Notes: generated by a model not told the origin, from the sequence alone. DNA of 53,171 nucleotides from Desulfotomaculum sp. (GCA_017656165.1 JACDOL010000007.1:1-53171); one strand, 5' to 3'. Positions 8,799-17,663 are shown, numbered from the stretch's first letter. Translations and numbers: made by a program.

Positions 8799-10382
8799 CT
8801 AACGCCTGATGATAATATGTTTTTGCCACCGGGACATGGTTTCAGGAAAGTCAAGTCTAAAATGCCCGCCCCTGCTTTCTGTACGCATCATAGCAGCTTC
8901 GGCAATTAACCTGCCTACTTCCAGCATATTGCGCACCTCCATCTCCCGTGGGCCGCGGCAGCGGTGCTTTTGCAGCCAGCTGTTTTTATCAAAAAATGCC
9001 AGGGCTTGAGTAAGCCTTTGTGTGGTACGAAGCGGCCCCACATTTTCACTCATTGTATGTTTAAGCTCCTTTTTAATACAAGTAAAGCTGCCCGCTGGTT
9101 CAAACAGCTCTTGGCAGGAAAAATGGGGGTGTTCTTCCGGGGCAGATAACTTAATGTAATTTCTTACCTTGTCCACTATTCGATTACCAAAAACCAACCC
9201 ATCCAGAAGCGAATTACTGGCCAGGCGGTTAGCACCATGAACACCCTGGCAGGCAGTTTCCCCACAGGCATATAAACCATATACGGATGTTTCACCATGG
9301 CAATTTGTCTTCACTCCGCCCATTAAATAATGGGCAGCAGGTGCAACCGGTATTAATTCCCGGGTGATATCCAAGCCGTAACGGGCACAGGTGGCCGTAA
9401 TGGTTGGAAACCGCTTTTTTATGGTTTCCCTGGGCAGGCAGGTTAAATCCAGGTAAACACAATCTTCTCCCGTTTTAGCCATTTCATATAAAATGGCCCG
9501 GGAAACAACATCCCTGGGAGCCAGCTCAGCCATACCATGGTACCGGGGCATGAATCTCTCACCTCTGCTGTTGCGCAGCTGTGCCCCCTCACCTCGGACT
9601 GCTTCCGAAATTAGGAACCGGGGAGCTTCAGGCAGTACCAAGGTTGTGGGGTGAAACTGAACAAACTCCATGTCCATAACTTCTGCCCCGGCCCGGTAAG
9701 CAAAAGCTATACCGTCACCAGTAGCCACTTCCGGGTTGGTAGTATATTGATACAGCTGCCCGGCACCACCACTGGCCAAAACTACTGCCTTGCTCCAAAA
9801 CACAACGCATTGCCCGGTATTTTCATCAAATGCCAGTGCACCATAGCATATATTATCATCAACCAGCAGGTCTATTACAAAGTACTGTTCTAGAAGTTCT
9901 ACCTTATCCTGTACCTTTATTTGGGCGGCTAGGGCACGCATAATTTCTGCCCCAGTAGCATCACCATGGGCATGAAGAATACGTTTTTTACTGTGGGCCC
10001 CTTCTTGGGTCATGGCCAGCTCTTTTCCACAGCGGTCAAAATTTGCACCTATGTTAATAAGTTCTTTTACCCTTGCAGGACCCTCGTTAACTAATATTTT
10101 AACCGCATTGAAATCACATAAACCCGCTCCTGCTAAAATTGTATCCTTGTAATGCAGGTCTGGAGAATCTGTTTCCCCAAGGGCAGCAGCAATCCCGCCC
10201 TGGGCACGCCCGGAATTAGTGTCATCAATTGTACCCTTGGTAAGCACAGTTGGTTTTAAACCTATTTCAGCAGCTTTCCAGGCTGTGTACAGCCCGGCAA
10301 TACCGCCACCAATAATTAATAATTCTGTTTCATAATACGGCAGCTGCCGGCTGTCAAAATTAATTAAATAACGCCCTTCCAC
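8799..10382 (-). CDS. nadB: L-aspartate oxidase
   Basis: FAD enzyme that oxidises aspartate to iminoaspartate, which NadA condenses with dihydroxyacetone phosphate. In an anaerobe fumarate is the likely electron acceptor (known of the family). About 527 residues. The Rossmann GGGIAGLYTAW loop is N-terminal; SGRAQGGIAAAL, HGDATGAEIM, QFHPTTL and GGVKTNCHGET are the family motifs. I place the start at GTG 10382, where GGAGG lies 6 bases upstream; the first GTG (10400) overlaps the nadA stop and has no SD. Middle gene of nadABC. Confidence 0.95.
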   Translation of the reverse strand: MEGRYLINFDSRQLPYYETELLIIGGGIAGLYTAWKAAEIGLKPTVLTKGTIDDTNSGRAQGGIAAALGETDSPDLHYKDTILAGAGLCDFNAVKILVNEGPARVKELINIGANFDRCGKELAMTQEGAHSKKRILHAHGDATGAEIMRALAAQIKVQDKVELLEQYFVIDLLVDDNICYGALAFDENTGQCVVFWSKAVVLASGGAGQLYQYTTNPEVATGDGIAFAYRAGAEVMDMEFVQFHPTTLVLPEAPRFLISEAVRGEGAQLRNSRGERFMPRYHGMAELAPRDVVSRAILYEMAKTGEDCVYLDLTCLPRETIKKRFPTITATCARYGLDITRELIPVAPAAHYLMGGVKTNCHGETSVYGLYACGETACQGVHGANRLASNSLLDGLVFGNRIVDKVRNYIKLSAPEEHPHFSCQELFEPAGSFTCIKKELKHTMSENVGPLRTTQRLTQALAFFDKNSWLQKHRCRGPREMEVRNMLEVGRLIAEAAMMRTESRGGHFRLDFPETMSRWQKHIIIRR

Positions 10383-10399
10383 CTTTAACCTCCGTAACA

Positions 10400-11326
10400 C
10401 TATTTAACGTCCAGCATTCTCTGCAGGCACTTCAGAGCTCTTTCTCTTACTTCTGCCGGTACTGTCACCTGAGGGTTCATATTTTCCAGTGCTTCTTTTA
10501 ACTTAGGTAATATAGTGTATTTCATATCCCTGCAGACCAGTTTTTCCTTTTCCAGGATATAAAATTTCTTTCCAGGATTTTGTTTCTTAAGCTGGTGCAG
10601 AATCCCTTCCTCAGTCCCAACAATAAATTCCTTGGCATTGCTTTCCTTCGCATAACGTAAAAGCCCCGATGTGCTTGACACAAAATCAGCCATATCTACA
10701 ACTTCCGGGCGGCATTCAGGGTGTACTATCAATTCTGCTTGGGGATGTTCTTCTTTAGCTCTTATTACGTCTTCTACTTTTACTTCATCGTGCACCGGGC
10801 AGTATCCTTCCCACAAAACCAGTTCCCGCTTGGCCTGCTTGGCAGCGTAATGACCAAGGTTTTTATCCGGAACAAATAAAATATCTTTATCTTCAGGTAT
10901 AGATTTAACAATTTTAACCGCATTGGCAGAGGTACAGCAAATATCACTTTCCGCCTTAACTTCTGCCGAAGAATTCACATAAGTAACCACAACTGGATTT
11001 GTTAATTCCTTTTTCCGGGCTTTAAGCGCTTCTACTGTAACCATATCAGCCATGGCACAGCCGGATTCTTTAACAGGAAGAAGCACTGTTTTGTCCGGGG
11101 ACAAAATAGCGGCACTTTCTGCCATAAAGTGCACACCACAAAATACAATTACATCTGCACTTGTACCAGCGGCCTTGCGAGCTAGTTCAAGGGAGTCACC
11201 CACATAATCTGCAATTTCTTGTATTTCAGGCTTTTGATAATAATGTGCTAGTATTACCGCATTGCGCTTCTTTTTTAAAGACCTAATATCTTCCCAGATT
11301 TTATGCACATTTTCATCCCAATGCAT
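10400..11326 (-). CDS. nadA: Quinolinate synthase A
   Basis: A [4Fe-4S] enzyme that makes quinolinate from iminoaspartate and dihydroxyacetone phosphate. The 308 residues include NAVILAHYYQKPEIQEIADY near the N terminus. The expected cluster cysteines are visible in FCGVHFMAES, CCTSANA and the C-terminal LVCRDMKYT segment. A GAGGGG sequence precedes the ATG. First of nadABC, starting about 90 bases after panD; the two pathways may share a transcript. Confidence 0.96.
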   Translation of the reverse strand: MHWDENVHKIWEDIRSLKKKRNAVILAHYYQKPEIQEIADYVGDSLELARKAAGTSADVIVFCGVHFMAESAAILSPDKTVLLPVKESGCAMADMVTVEALKARKKELTNPVVVTYVNSSAEVKAESDICCTSANAVKIVKSIPEDKDILFVPDKNLGHYAAKQAKRELVLWEGYCPVHDEVKVEDVIRAKEEHPQAELIVHPECRPEVVDMADFVSSTSGLLRYAKESNAKEFIVGTEEGILHQLKKQNPGKKFYILEKEKLVCRDMKYTILPKLKEALENMNPQVTVPAEVRERALKCLQRMLDVK

Positions 11327-11415
11327 AAAGCCAGCCCCTCTGTTAATTAATCTTAATTAGTTGGCATTACATATATTGAAATTTTAGTACCAAATTGTAT
11401 AAATTGTCAATATTT

Positions 11416-11799
11416 TTATCCGCTTTGCCCGGGGTGTTCTTCCTGGCGGATTTCAGTTATTTTGTTGTTGTCGTCTACCATCACTACCAGCGGCCTAAAT
11501 TGCTCGGCCTGTGTTCTCTCCATCATGGCATAAGAAATTATTATTACCTTGTCCCCCGGTTGAGCCAGCCTGGCGGCAGCTCCGTTTAAGCACACCACCC
11601 CAGAATTTGGCTCACCGGGAATAACATAAGTTTCTAAACGGCTGCCATTATTTAAATTAACAACCTGAACTTTTTCATAAACCAATATGTCAGCAGCTTT
11701 TAATAATTCCTTATCGATGGTTATACTGCCCATGTAATTTAAATTGGCCTCCGTCACTGCTGCCCTGTGAATTTTGCTCTTAAATACTGTCAGATACAT
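11416..11799 (-). CDS. panD: Aspartate 1-decarboxylase
   Basis: Pyruvoyl-dependent decarboxylase that makes beta-alanine for pantothenate. The precursor of 127 residues carries the self-cleavage site in YMGSITID (Gly-Ser at about 24-25), followed by the double-psi barrel. ATG 11799 is chosen because homologues start with [13 protein letters not shown] and GGAGG lies 9 bases upstream. It overlaps the 3' end of panC by 20 bases, indicating translational coupling. Confidence 0.96.
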   Translation of the reverse strand: MYLTVFKSKIHRAAVTEANLNYMGSITIDKELLKAADILVYEKVQVVNLNNGSRLETYVIPGEPNSGVVCLNGAAARLAQPGDKVIIISYAMMERTQAEQFRPLVVMVDDNNKITEIRQEEHPGQSG

Positions 11800-12652
11800 C
11801 TTTCTGCGCCTCCAGTATAATGTTATCGATGAGACGTGCCCGGCCAAATTTAACAGCAACAGCTAAAAGGGCTCTGCCCTCAATTTTATCTATGAATTTT
11901 AAGTCAGGATAAGAGTATATCTCAACATAATCTAGTTCGGCCAGCGGCTCATTGTTAATTTTCTCCTTTACCTGGCGGCATATTTCTACCGCATCGATGT
12001 GCCCCTTCTTAACCTGCTGCTCCGCCAGCTTAAGACTCTGATATAAAACTACAGCCGCCTTTCTTTGTTCCGAAGTCAAGTACACATTCCTTGAACTCAT
12101 GGCCAGACCGTCACTTTCTCTTACAATGGGAACAGGTATAATCTCCACATCCATATTTAAATCTTCTACCATTCTTTTTATAACCAATACCTGCTGGGCA
12201 TCTTTTAAGCCAAAATAAGCTTTGTCCGGCTTAACAATGTTGAACAGCTTGGTCACCACTGTGGCCACCCCAGTAAAGTGCCCGGGGCGCTTCAAGCCGC
12301 ACAGTTTATTTGTCAGGCTTTCCCCCACCGATACAGTGGTATCAAAGCCCTCTGGATACATTTCGCCATCAGCAGGGGAAAATATGGCATCTACTCCCAC
12401 TTCTTCTGCCATTGCGGCATCACGCTGCAGATCCCTGGGGTATGAAGCAAAGTCCTCCTTAGGCCCAAACTGCAGCGGGTTGACATAAACACTGGTAATT
12501 ACCACATCACACTGCTGTACTGCCTTTTCCATCAGCGCCAGGTGCCCCTGGTGAAAATAACCCATGGTGGGAACAAGACCGACTATTTTGCCGCTTTCTT
12601 TAGCCCTGGCAGTAAACTCTTTCATTTCCTTAACATTTTTTATTATCCGCAA
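11780..12652 (-). CDS. panC: Pantothenate synthetase (pantoate--beta-alanine ligase)
   Basis: Condenses pantoate with beta-alanine using ATP. The 290 residues show the nucleotidyltransferase motifs [15 protein letters not shown] (about 27-41), [11 protein letters not shown], and the later MSSRNVYL loop corresponding to KMSKS. The start codon is TTG, with GAGGTGG 7 bases upstream and no better ATG in phase. It lies between panB (17 bases upstream) and panD (overlapping). Confidence 0.96.
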   Translation of the reverse strand: MRIIKNVKEMKEFTARAKESGKIVGLVPTMGYFHQGHLALMEKAVQQCDVVITSVYVNPLQFGPKEDFASYPRDLQRDAAMAEEVGVDAIFSPADGEMYPEGFDTTVSVGESLTNKLCGLKRPGHFTGVATVVTKLFNIVKPDKAYFGLKDAQQVLVIKRMVEDLNMDVEIIPVPIVRESDGLAMSSRNVYLTSEQRKAAVVLYQSLKLAEQQVKKGHIDAVEICRQVKEKINNEPLAELDYVEIYSYPDLKFIDKIEGRALLAVAVKFGRARLIDNIILEAQKDVSDSI

Positions 12653-12669
12653 GGTTCGGCCACCTCATT

Positions 12670-13503
12670 TTAATACAGCTTCTTTAACTCATCATCAGGC
12701 ATAGAAAAGGTGTGTTCTTCAGAAGGAAACTTCCGTTCCTTTACTTCATCCCGGTAAGTTTCCAGTGCCTTCATAATCTCATCATGCAGGTTAGCGTAGC
12801 GTTTTACAAACTTAGGTTTAAATTGATTATTTATTCCCAGCAGGTCGTGAATTACCAGCACCTGACCATCACAATTTACCCCTGCACCAATGCCAATTGT
12901 GGGAATTTTTAATTCTTCTGTAACTTGTTTAGCCAGCTCTGCCGGGATGCATTCCAGCACCAGGGCAAACACGCCGGCCTCCTGCAGCGCCCGGGCGTCT
13001 TCCATCAGCATCCTGGCTGCATCGGCAGTTTTACCCTGTACCCGGTAGCCTCCCATCTGGTGAACTGACTGCGGAGTCAAGCCCAGGTGTCCCATTACGG
13101 GAATACCAGCCTCTGTCAGCTTCTTCACCTTATCAACAACCTGGCGGCCTCCCTCAATTTTGACTGCCTTGGCTCCCCCTTCCTGCAGCAGGCGGGCAGC
13201 ATTGCGCATAGTTTCCTCTTCTGAAATATGGTAAGACATAAACGGCATATCAGCAATCACCAGCGACCGCTTAACCCCCCGAGTAACAGCTTTAACATGA
13301 TGCAGTATATCATCCATGGTCACCGGCACAGTGGTATCATAGCCCAAAACAACGTTGCCCAGTGAATCTCCAACTAAAATTAAATCAATTCCGGCACTGT
13401 CCACTAGTACAGCTGTGGAATAATCATAAGCAGTAAGCATAGTTATAGGCTGTTTTTCCTGTTTCATTTTTAGTAAGTCCACTGTAGTAACGGGTTTAGT
13501 CAT
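12670..13503 (-). CDS. panB: Ketopantoate hydroxymethyltransferase
   Basis: Transfers a hydroxymethyl group from 5,10-methylene-THF to alpha-ketoisovalerate. About 277 residues forming a TIM barrel, with ITMLTAYDYSTA, GDSLGNVVLGYDTTVPVT (metal and substrate region), KIEGG and MGHLGLTPQSV. ATG 13503 has GGAGGG 8 bases upstream and overlaps the last 8 bases of the preceding reductase gene, so the two should be co-translated. Confidence 0.97.
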   Translation of the reverse strand: MTKPVTTVDLLKMKQEKQPITMLTAYDYSTAVLVDSAGIDLILVGDSLGNVVLGYDTTVPVTMDDILHHVKAVTRGVKRSLVIADMPFMSYHISEEETMRNAARLLQEGGAKAVKIEGGRQVVDKVKKLTEAGIPVMGHLGLTPQSVHQMGGYRVQGKTADAARMLMEDARALQEAGVFALVLECIPAELAKQVTEELKIPTIGIGAGVNCDGQVLVIHDLLGINNQFKPKFVKRYANLHDEIMKALETYRDEVKERKFPSEEHTFSMPDDELKKLY

Positions 13504-14380
13504 TATCAATTCCCTCCAGTATGTTAATTAATTTTTGAGAAACCTCTTCACTTATAGAGCCTTTTTTGAGGGCGATATCAACTGTCATTTCTCCCAGTGC
13601 TTTGTAAACCTTCTGCTTGACTGGTTCCAAGGCATCCAGGGCCTTTAAGTGTTTCTTCAAGGTAACGGTATCACCCCGTTCCACTGGGCCAGTCAGCGCC
13701 CTGGTGGCACCCTGGTTTTTAATATTATTTATTGTACCCTGGATTAACGGCAGTAGTGCTTCCACCGCCTGTTTTTTCTCCATACCCAACCTGGTAAGCA
13801 TATCAACAGCCAGGTGTATGATAGTTACTATGTAGTTAGATGCCACCACCGCTGCAGCATGATACATTGGCTTATCTTCTGCAGAAATAGTTACACCCCT
13901 TCCCTGCAGGTCTTCCAGCACCGGCTGAAGGCTTTTCAGTGCCTCTGGTTCTCCTTCCAAGGCAAAATATGAACCGGGCAAATTAGCTATGGCGGTTTCT
14001 ATATCGGCAAAAGACTGCAGGGGGTGAAAAGCAGCCACAGCTGCACCCTTCTCCCTGGCAGCAGCAAGTACCAGTGAAGAAAGTGAACCGCTGGTATGGG
14101 CAACCACCTGGCCGTGCTTAAAACCCCCGGCTGAAGCTATATTATCAGCTGTACTTTTTATTTCCCGATCGGGGGTAGTGATAAATACAAGTTCTGCCCC
14201 GCTGGTAACCTGTACTGGATCATCTGTATATTTTACTTTTAAGCGCTGTCCCAGCTTCCGAGCCGAACTTTTACTCCGGCTGGCAACACCAGCAACCGGG
14301 TAGCCAGCCTTTTTGAGAGCAGCTGCCAGTGCCGAACCAACTTTTCCAGCTCCTATAACAGCCACAGCAGGCTTGGTCAT
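13496..14380 (-). CDS. Rossmann-fold / DUF2520 oxidoreductase, likely ketopantoate reductase
   Basis: 294 residues. An N-terminal NAD(P)-binding loop VIGAGKVGSALAAAL (8-22) is followed by a C-terminal all-helical DUF2520-type domain with FHPLQSF and HAAAVVASNY. The layout resembles ketopantoate reductases. It is first in the pan operon, overlaps panB, and no panE or ilvC lies in the window, so the missing reduction of ketopantoate is its obvious candidate role (inference). A distinct ketopantoate reductase named PanG has been described; I cannot confirm orthology. GGAGGT precedes the ATG, and a terminator and leader lie upstream. Confidence 0.85.
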   Translation of the reverse strand: MTKPAVAVIGAGKVGSALAAALKKAGYPVAGVASRSKSSARKLGQRLKVKYTDDPVQVTSGAELVFITTPDREIKSTADNIASAGGFKHGQVVAHTSGSLSSLVLAAAREKGAAVAAFHPLQSFADIETAIANLPGSYFALEGEPEALKSLQPVLEDLQGRGVTISAEDKPMYHAAAVVASNYIVTIIHLAVDMLTRLGMEKKQAVEALLPLIQGTINNIKNQGATRALTGPVERGDTVTLKKHLKALDALEPVKQKVYKALGEMTVDIALKKGSISEEVSQKLINILEGIDND

Positions 14381-14400
14381 TAAAATAACACCTCCAAAAA

Positions 14401-14436
14401 AACAAAAAACGACCCCGGCGAACCCGAAAGGTCGTT
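14401..14436 (-). terminator. Terminator in the pan operon leader
   Basis: On the minus strand AACGACC and GGTCGTT pair, with TTTTTTG after the second arm. It lies 20 bases before the first pan gene and downstream of the promoter at 14571-14599, so it is an attenuator rather than an end-of-operon terminator. Confidence 0.75.
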
Positions 14437-14564
14437 ATATCATCTATTCCTCCGTCTCGGTCCATCCGGTTCCAAGCGGGCTTGCTTTAATTTATGCACT
14501 TTCTGTATCATATATACTCCAGCCAAGCAGAGGTGTAGTTCGAATGAGCGATACCACCCTCCAA
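14437..14564 (-). promoter_or_regulatory. Structured 5' leader of the pan operon
   Basis: About 130 transcribed bases between the promoter and the attenuator hairpin, with no convincing ORF. Short complementary segments occur, for example GGTG/CACC near the 5' end and CAAG/CTTG in the middle. A structured RNA called the pan motif is known upstream of pan genes in Firmicutes; this could be one, but I cannot verify the consensus by eye. Confidence 0.45.
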
Positions 14565-14570
14565 GAGCTA

Positions 14571-14599
14571 ATTTTAGCACACCCAATGCAAGCAGGCAA
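14571..14599 (-). promoter_or_regulatory. SigA promoter of the pan operon
   Basis: On the minus strand TTGCCT (14599-14594) and TAAAAT (14576-14571) have 17-bp spacing. It is followed by the leader and attenuator. Confidence 0.65.
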
Positions 14600-14629
14600 T
14601 TGAAAACATTAAGTAAGAAATATTTAGAA

Positions 14630-14662
14630 AAATAAAAAAACCGGTAAATGCCTTGGCCAGTT
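14630..14662 (-). terminator. Probable terminator after the macrodomain gene
   Basis: On the minus strand AACTGG pairs with CCGGTT around a 12-base loop, followed by TTTTTTATTTTT. It overlaps the interspersed repeat copy at 14640-14672. Confidence 0.55.
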
Positions 14663-14672
14663 GTTATCCACA
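14640..14672 (-). repeat. Interspersed intergenic repeat, copy 2, with a DnaA box
   Basis: CCGGTAAAT, then AGTTGTTATCCACA. The same two blocks occur in the same order at 42540-42569. The final nine bases, TTATCCACA, are a perfect DnaA box. Confidence 0.55.
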
Positions 14673-14702
14673 TTTCCTAGACTAATAAAAAACAGGTCTA
14701 GT

Positions 14703-15224
14703 CTATGGCTGCAGTTCTCTTTCCACCGCCTCTTGGTAACAATTATAGGTTTTTTCATCAAAGCAAACCATTATAACTTTTTGAATCTTATGGTTATTTT
14801 CTAAGAAATATTTAATTTCCCTTACTGCAATCCCAGCCGCACGTTCTACCGGGAAGCGGTAAGCACCAGTGCTAATAGAGGGAAAGGCGATGGTCTTTAT
14901 GTTGTTCTGTACTGCCAGTTCCAAGCTCTTTCTGTAGCAGCTGGCAAGAAGTTTATCTTCATTGCTGCTGCCTCCCCGCCATATAGGCCCCACAGTGTGG
15001 ATGACCCACCGGGCCGGAAGATTGTAACCCCTGGTTATTTTTGCCTCGCCGGTGGCACAGCCGTTCAGCTTTTTGCACTCTTCTAAAAGCCCGGGACCTG
15101 CAGCCCGGTGAATAGCCCCGTCTACTCCCCCACCACCAAGCAGGGTGTTGTTGGCAGCATTAACTACAGCATCAACATTTTGTTTTGTTATATCTCCCTT
15201 TATAACTTCTATTCTGTCAAACAC
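14703..15224 (-). CDS. Macrodomain protein, likely O-acetyl-ADP-ribose deacetylase
   Basis: About 173 residues forming a single macrodomain, which binds ADP-ribose and, in the bacterial YmdB/MacroD-like branch, hydrolyses O-acetyl-ADP-ribose or removes ADP-ribose from proteins. Family motifs are [32 protein letters not shown] and the phosphate loop [18 protein letters not shown] place the start at GTG 15224, where GGAGG lies 7 bases upstream; the longer frame from 15290 runs into a repeat and lacks an SD. It stands between the fol and pan operons without an obvious pathway link. Confidence 0.92.
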   Translation of the reverse strand: MFDRIEVIKGDITKQNVDAVVNAANNTLLGGGGVDGAIHRAAGPGLLEECKKLNGCATGEAKITRGYNLPARWVIHTVGPIWRGGSSNEDKLLASCYRKSLELAVQNNIKTIAFPSISTGAYRFPVERAAGIAVREIKYFLENNHKIQKVIMVCFDEKTYNCYQEAVERELQP

Positions 15225-15280
15225 CTTCACCCCTCCTTTTTTAAAACCTTCGATCTTACCAGCGATAAGATATTTGCACT

Positions 15281-15316
15281 CCAAAAACACGCCAGCACAT
15301 TACTTGAACGAACTCC
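15281..15316 (+). repeat. Interspersed intergenic repeat, copy 3
   Basis: AAAAACACGCCAGCACAT followed by TACTTGAACGAAC. It matches the core of the copies at 17484, 47199 and 48349. It lies just after the folK stop codon. Confidence 0.5.
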
Positions 15317-15320
15317 CCAG

Positions 15321-15809
15321 CTATTTAGTTTCCAGTTTATATATTTCCTGCACTTTTTTCAGTTCACCGGCCAGTTCGGCTGCTGTTTTCCCCCCAGGCA
15401 TCTTTAAAGTGGGATTTATATCCGCCAGGGGCACCATTACAAAAGCCCGTTCAGTCATCCTGGGATGCGGAAGGGTCAGTTCTGGGGTATTAATCTCTAG
15501 GTCATCAAATATAAGCAGGTCCAGGTCAATTGTCCGCGGGCCCCAGCGGATGGTTCTTCTGCGCATTAAACTTTCTTCAATCTGCTGCATTTTGTTCAGC
15601 AGCTGATGGGCATTCAGTTCCGTTTCCACTTTAGCGGCAGTATTTAAAAACCAGTCCTGGTTCTGGTAGCCTACCGGGGCAGTGCGGTAAAGGGGAGCGG
15701 TCTTCAAAACTTTAACTGCCGGGGGAGAATGCAGCAGTTCCAGCGCCCTGGCAATAGTTTGTTTAACGTTTCCAATGTTTCCACCAATGCCTATATAAGC
15801 TTCAGCCAC
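15321..15809 (-). CDS. folK: 6-hydroxymethyl-7,8-dihydropterin pyrophosphokinase
   Basis: Activates the pterin by transferring pyrophosphate from ATP, just before the FolP step. The 162 residues include the N-terminal IGIGGNIGN, the TAPLYRTAPVGYQNQDWFLN stretch, and the signature RWGPRTIDLDLLIFDD with the metal-binding aspartates. The start is GTG; AGGAG lies 9 bases upstream inside the folB tail, and the gap to folB is 6 bases. Confidence 0.97.
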   Translation of the reverse strand: MAEAYIGIGGNIGNVKQTIARALELLHSPPAVKVLKTAPLYRTAPVGYQNQDWFLNTAAKVETELNAHQLLNKMQQIEESLMRRRTIRWGPRTIDLDLLIFDDLEINTPELTLPHPRMTERAFVMVPLADINPTLKMPGGKTAAELAGELKKVQEIYKLETK

Positions 15810-15815
15810 AGGTGC

Positions 15816-16187
15816 TTACTCCTTTAACTGCTCTCTCTTACGGGTAATTTCCACTGCCATGTAATCAAATATCCCTGGTATGGGTGCATTTGGCTTTTTT
15901 ACCCGCACATTAATTTGTTCTACAGGATAATTATCTAGTATCTCCCGGGCTATCTTCTCCGCCAGGGCCTCTAAAAGGTTATACTTTTTCAGGGTCACTA
16001 TTTCATGCACCAGCTTGTAAACATTTAAATAGTTTACCGATGTATCAAGATCATCTGTTTCCCCTGCTGGTTTAAGGTTTAAAAACAGTTCCAGGTCAAC
16101 CACAAATTCCTGTCCCAGCACCTGTTCTTCCGGCAGAACACCGTGATAACCGTAAAAGATTAAATTTTTCATTATGATCTTATCCAT
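15816..16187 (-). CDS. folB: Dihydroneopterin aldolase
   Basis: Cleaves dihydroneopterin to hydroxymethyldihydropterin and glycolaldehyde. About 123 residues. YGYHGVLPEEQVLGQEFVVD is the family's N-terminal signature, and a lysine in VRVKKPNAPIPG is the expected catalytic region. ATG 16187 is chosen: AGGAGG lies 7 bases upstream. It overlaps the folP stop by 8 bases, so folP, folB and folK form one coupled operon. Confidence 0.96.
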   Translation of the reverse strand: MDKIIMKNLIFYGYHGVLPEEQVLGQEFVVDLELFLNLKPAGETDDLDTSVNYLNVYKLVHEIVTLKKYNLLEALAEKIAREILDNYPVEQINVRVKKPNAPIPGIFDYMAVEITRKREQLKE

Positions 16188-17373
16188 GTATATTCCTCCT
16201 GGCCATAGCATCGGTCATGCGGCATACCCTTATCATTTCTTTTACATCATGAACCCGTACTATATCAGCACCTTTTGCTATACCAAAGGCCACGGTGGCA
16301 GCAGTACCCTCTACCCGCTGGTCCACCGGCAGATCCAAGGTTTTTCCTATCATTGATTTGCGGCTGGTTCCTAGAAGCACAGGATAACCCAGGACCTTTA
16401 GTTCCTGCAGCCTATTCATTACTTCTAGATTCTGCTGGTATGTCTTACCAAATCCTATCCCTGGATCAACAATAATTTTATCCCTCGCAACTCCTGCTTG
16501 TACCGCCTGTTCAGCAGCCCTTTCAAGAAAAGTTAAAATGTCAGCCATTAAATCGTCATATTCTGTATTCTCACGGTTGTGCATTAAAATAACCGGTACA
16601 TTATACCTGGCAGCCACTTTAAACATTTGTGAATCTGCCTGCCCTGCCCAAACATCATTAATAATGTGGGCCCCTGCTTCCAGTGCCTGCCTGGCTACTT
16701 CTGCCTTGGTAGTGTCCACTGATATAGGAACATCAATTTTTTTGACCAGCTTTTCCAGCACTGGGATCACCCTTCTTAACTCTTCCTCCAGCGGAACGGG
16801 CTGGTGGCCGGGCCTGGTAGATTCCCCGCCAACATCAATAATATCAGCACCTTCTTCCACCATTTTATGAGCCTGTTCTAAAGCCCTGTCTTCGGTATTA
16901 TATTTCCCGCCATCCGAAAAAGAGTCGGGAGTAAGGTTTAAAATGCCCATTACCAGGGTCCGCTTCCCCAATTCCAATGCTTTTCCCCGGCATTCCATAA
17001 CTCTAGGCCGGTAAGGCTCAAGGTTGGCAAGGGTCTGTTCAATTTTTTCCGCCAGTTCTTTGAGCCCAAAAGGCTGTATTTTTAATTTGCTGCACACTTT
17101 ATAATACTGGGATTCAGTACCCATCAACAGCATGTCTGTTCTTTCTACCGAGTGGTTTATTGTTCCTCTGGCCACTGCCCCCTCTCCACCATTGGCAAGC
17201 ATTTCTTGTTTTAAAATATTGGCTTGAGTGGGGGTAATATTTTTTAATTTTAAAACGCGGAAAACAGCCTTACCAGCCATATGTTTAACCCCCCAGGAAT
17301 CGCAGCCTATGGCTTCCAGCTCTTTTTCCGCCTCTAATCTGTCATTTATCTCCACACAGCGAATGGACTTCAT
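16180..17373 (-). CDS. folP: Dihydropteroate synthase, with N-terminal extension
   Basis: Condenses activated hydroxymethyldihydropterin with p-aminobenzoate. The catalytic TIM barrel begins about residue 135 with VMGILNLTPDSFSDGGKY, then IIDVGGESTRPGHQPV, and ends with a GTSRKSMIG loop and RVHDV. An extra N-terminal domain of about 130 residues precedes it; I recall similar extensions in clostridial FolP proteins but do not know their role. GAGGTG lies 7 bases before the ATG. First gene of folP-folB-folK. Confidence 0.96.
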   Translation of the reverse strand: MKSIRCVEINDRLEAEKELEAIGCDSWGVKHMAGKAVFRVLKLKNITPTQANILKQEMLANGGEGAVARGTINHSVERTDMLLMGTESQYYKVCSKLKIQPFGLKELAEKIEQTLANLEPYRPRVMECRGKALELGKRTLVMGILNLTPDSFSDGGKYNTEDRALEQAHKMVEEGADIIDVGGESTRPGHQPVPLEEELRRVIPVLEKLVKKIDVPISVDTTKAEVARQALEAGAHIINDVWAGQADSQMFKVAARYNVPVILMHNRENTEYDDLMADILTFLERAAEQAVQAGVARDKIIVDPGIGFGKTYQQNLEVMNRLQELKVLGYPVLLGTSRKSMIGKTLDLPVDQRVEGTAATVAFGIAKGADIVRVHDVKEMIRVCRMTDAMARRNIHG

Positions 17374-17405
17374 TCATTTCACCTCTTTAAAAAATGTATA
17401 ACAAT

Positions 17406-17435
17406 AGTATATAGTTTCTAAATATCGATTATCAA
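17406..17435 (-). promoter_or_regulatory. Possible SigA promoter of the fol operon
   Basis: On the minus strand TTGATA (17435-17430) and TATACT (17411-17406) have 18-bp spacing, directly after the terminator at 17436-17466. Confidence 0.5.
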
Positions 17436-17466
17436 GAAAAACAACCCCCGGGTTTTTCCCCAGGGG
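17436..17466 (-). terminator. Terminator between the flx and fol operons
   Basis: On the minus strand CCCCTGGG pairs with CCCGGGGG around GAAAAA, followed by TTGTTTTTC. It is a second stop signal for read-through from flxA. Confidence 0.75.
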
Positions 17467-17483
17467 CTGATATGTTGGCACTG

Positions 17484-17580
17484 TCAAGGTATTTAACTAC
17501 GAAAACACACCGCCGCACATACTTAAGCAAACTTTTCAGCCTCTGGGCGCCTGCGTAACTAGCTTTGCTCAAACATACTC
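17484..17580 (+). repeat. Interspersed intergenic repeat, copy 4 (long form)
   Basis: CAAGGTATTTAACTACGAAA leads into ACACACCGCCGCACATACTT and then a GC-rich tail with CTCTGGGCGCCTGCG. The tail resembles that of the copy at 48349-48440. It fills much of the gap between flxA and folP. Confidence 0.55.
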
Positions 17581-17624
17581 GGCGCTTTTCCTCCGGCTGA
17601 TGGGTTCAATAAATTTAATTTCTA

Positions 17625-17663
17625 CATTTGCCGGCTATCTGTTTTCTCCGGTAAACACCTTGG
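17625..17663 (-). repeat. Interspersed intergenic repeat, copy 5
   Basis: ATTTGCCGGCTATC, GTTTTCTCCGGT and ACCTTGG occur in this order. The copy at 4273-4309 has the same blocks in reverse complement with one single-base spacer difference. The rest of the 17374-17718 gap holds the other elements listed and no gene. Confidence 0.6.

Noticed and set aside
14540-14560. T-box antiterminator motif (GGGTGGTATCGC on the minus strand)
   Set aside because: One mismatch in the core, position at the 5' end of the transcript and more than 100 bases from the terminator do not fit T-box architecture.
14440-14673. 77-codon minus-strand frame upstream of the pan operon
   Set aside because: It crosses the terminator at 14630-14662, the pan promoter and the leader; no SD and no known domain.
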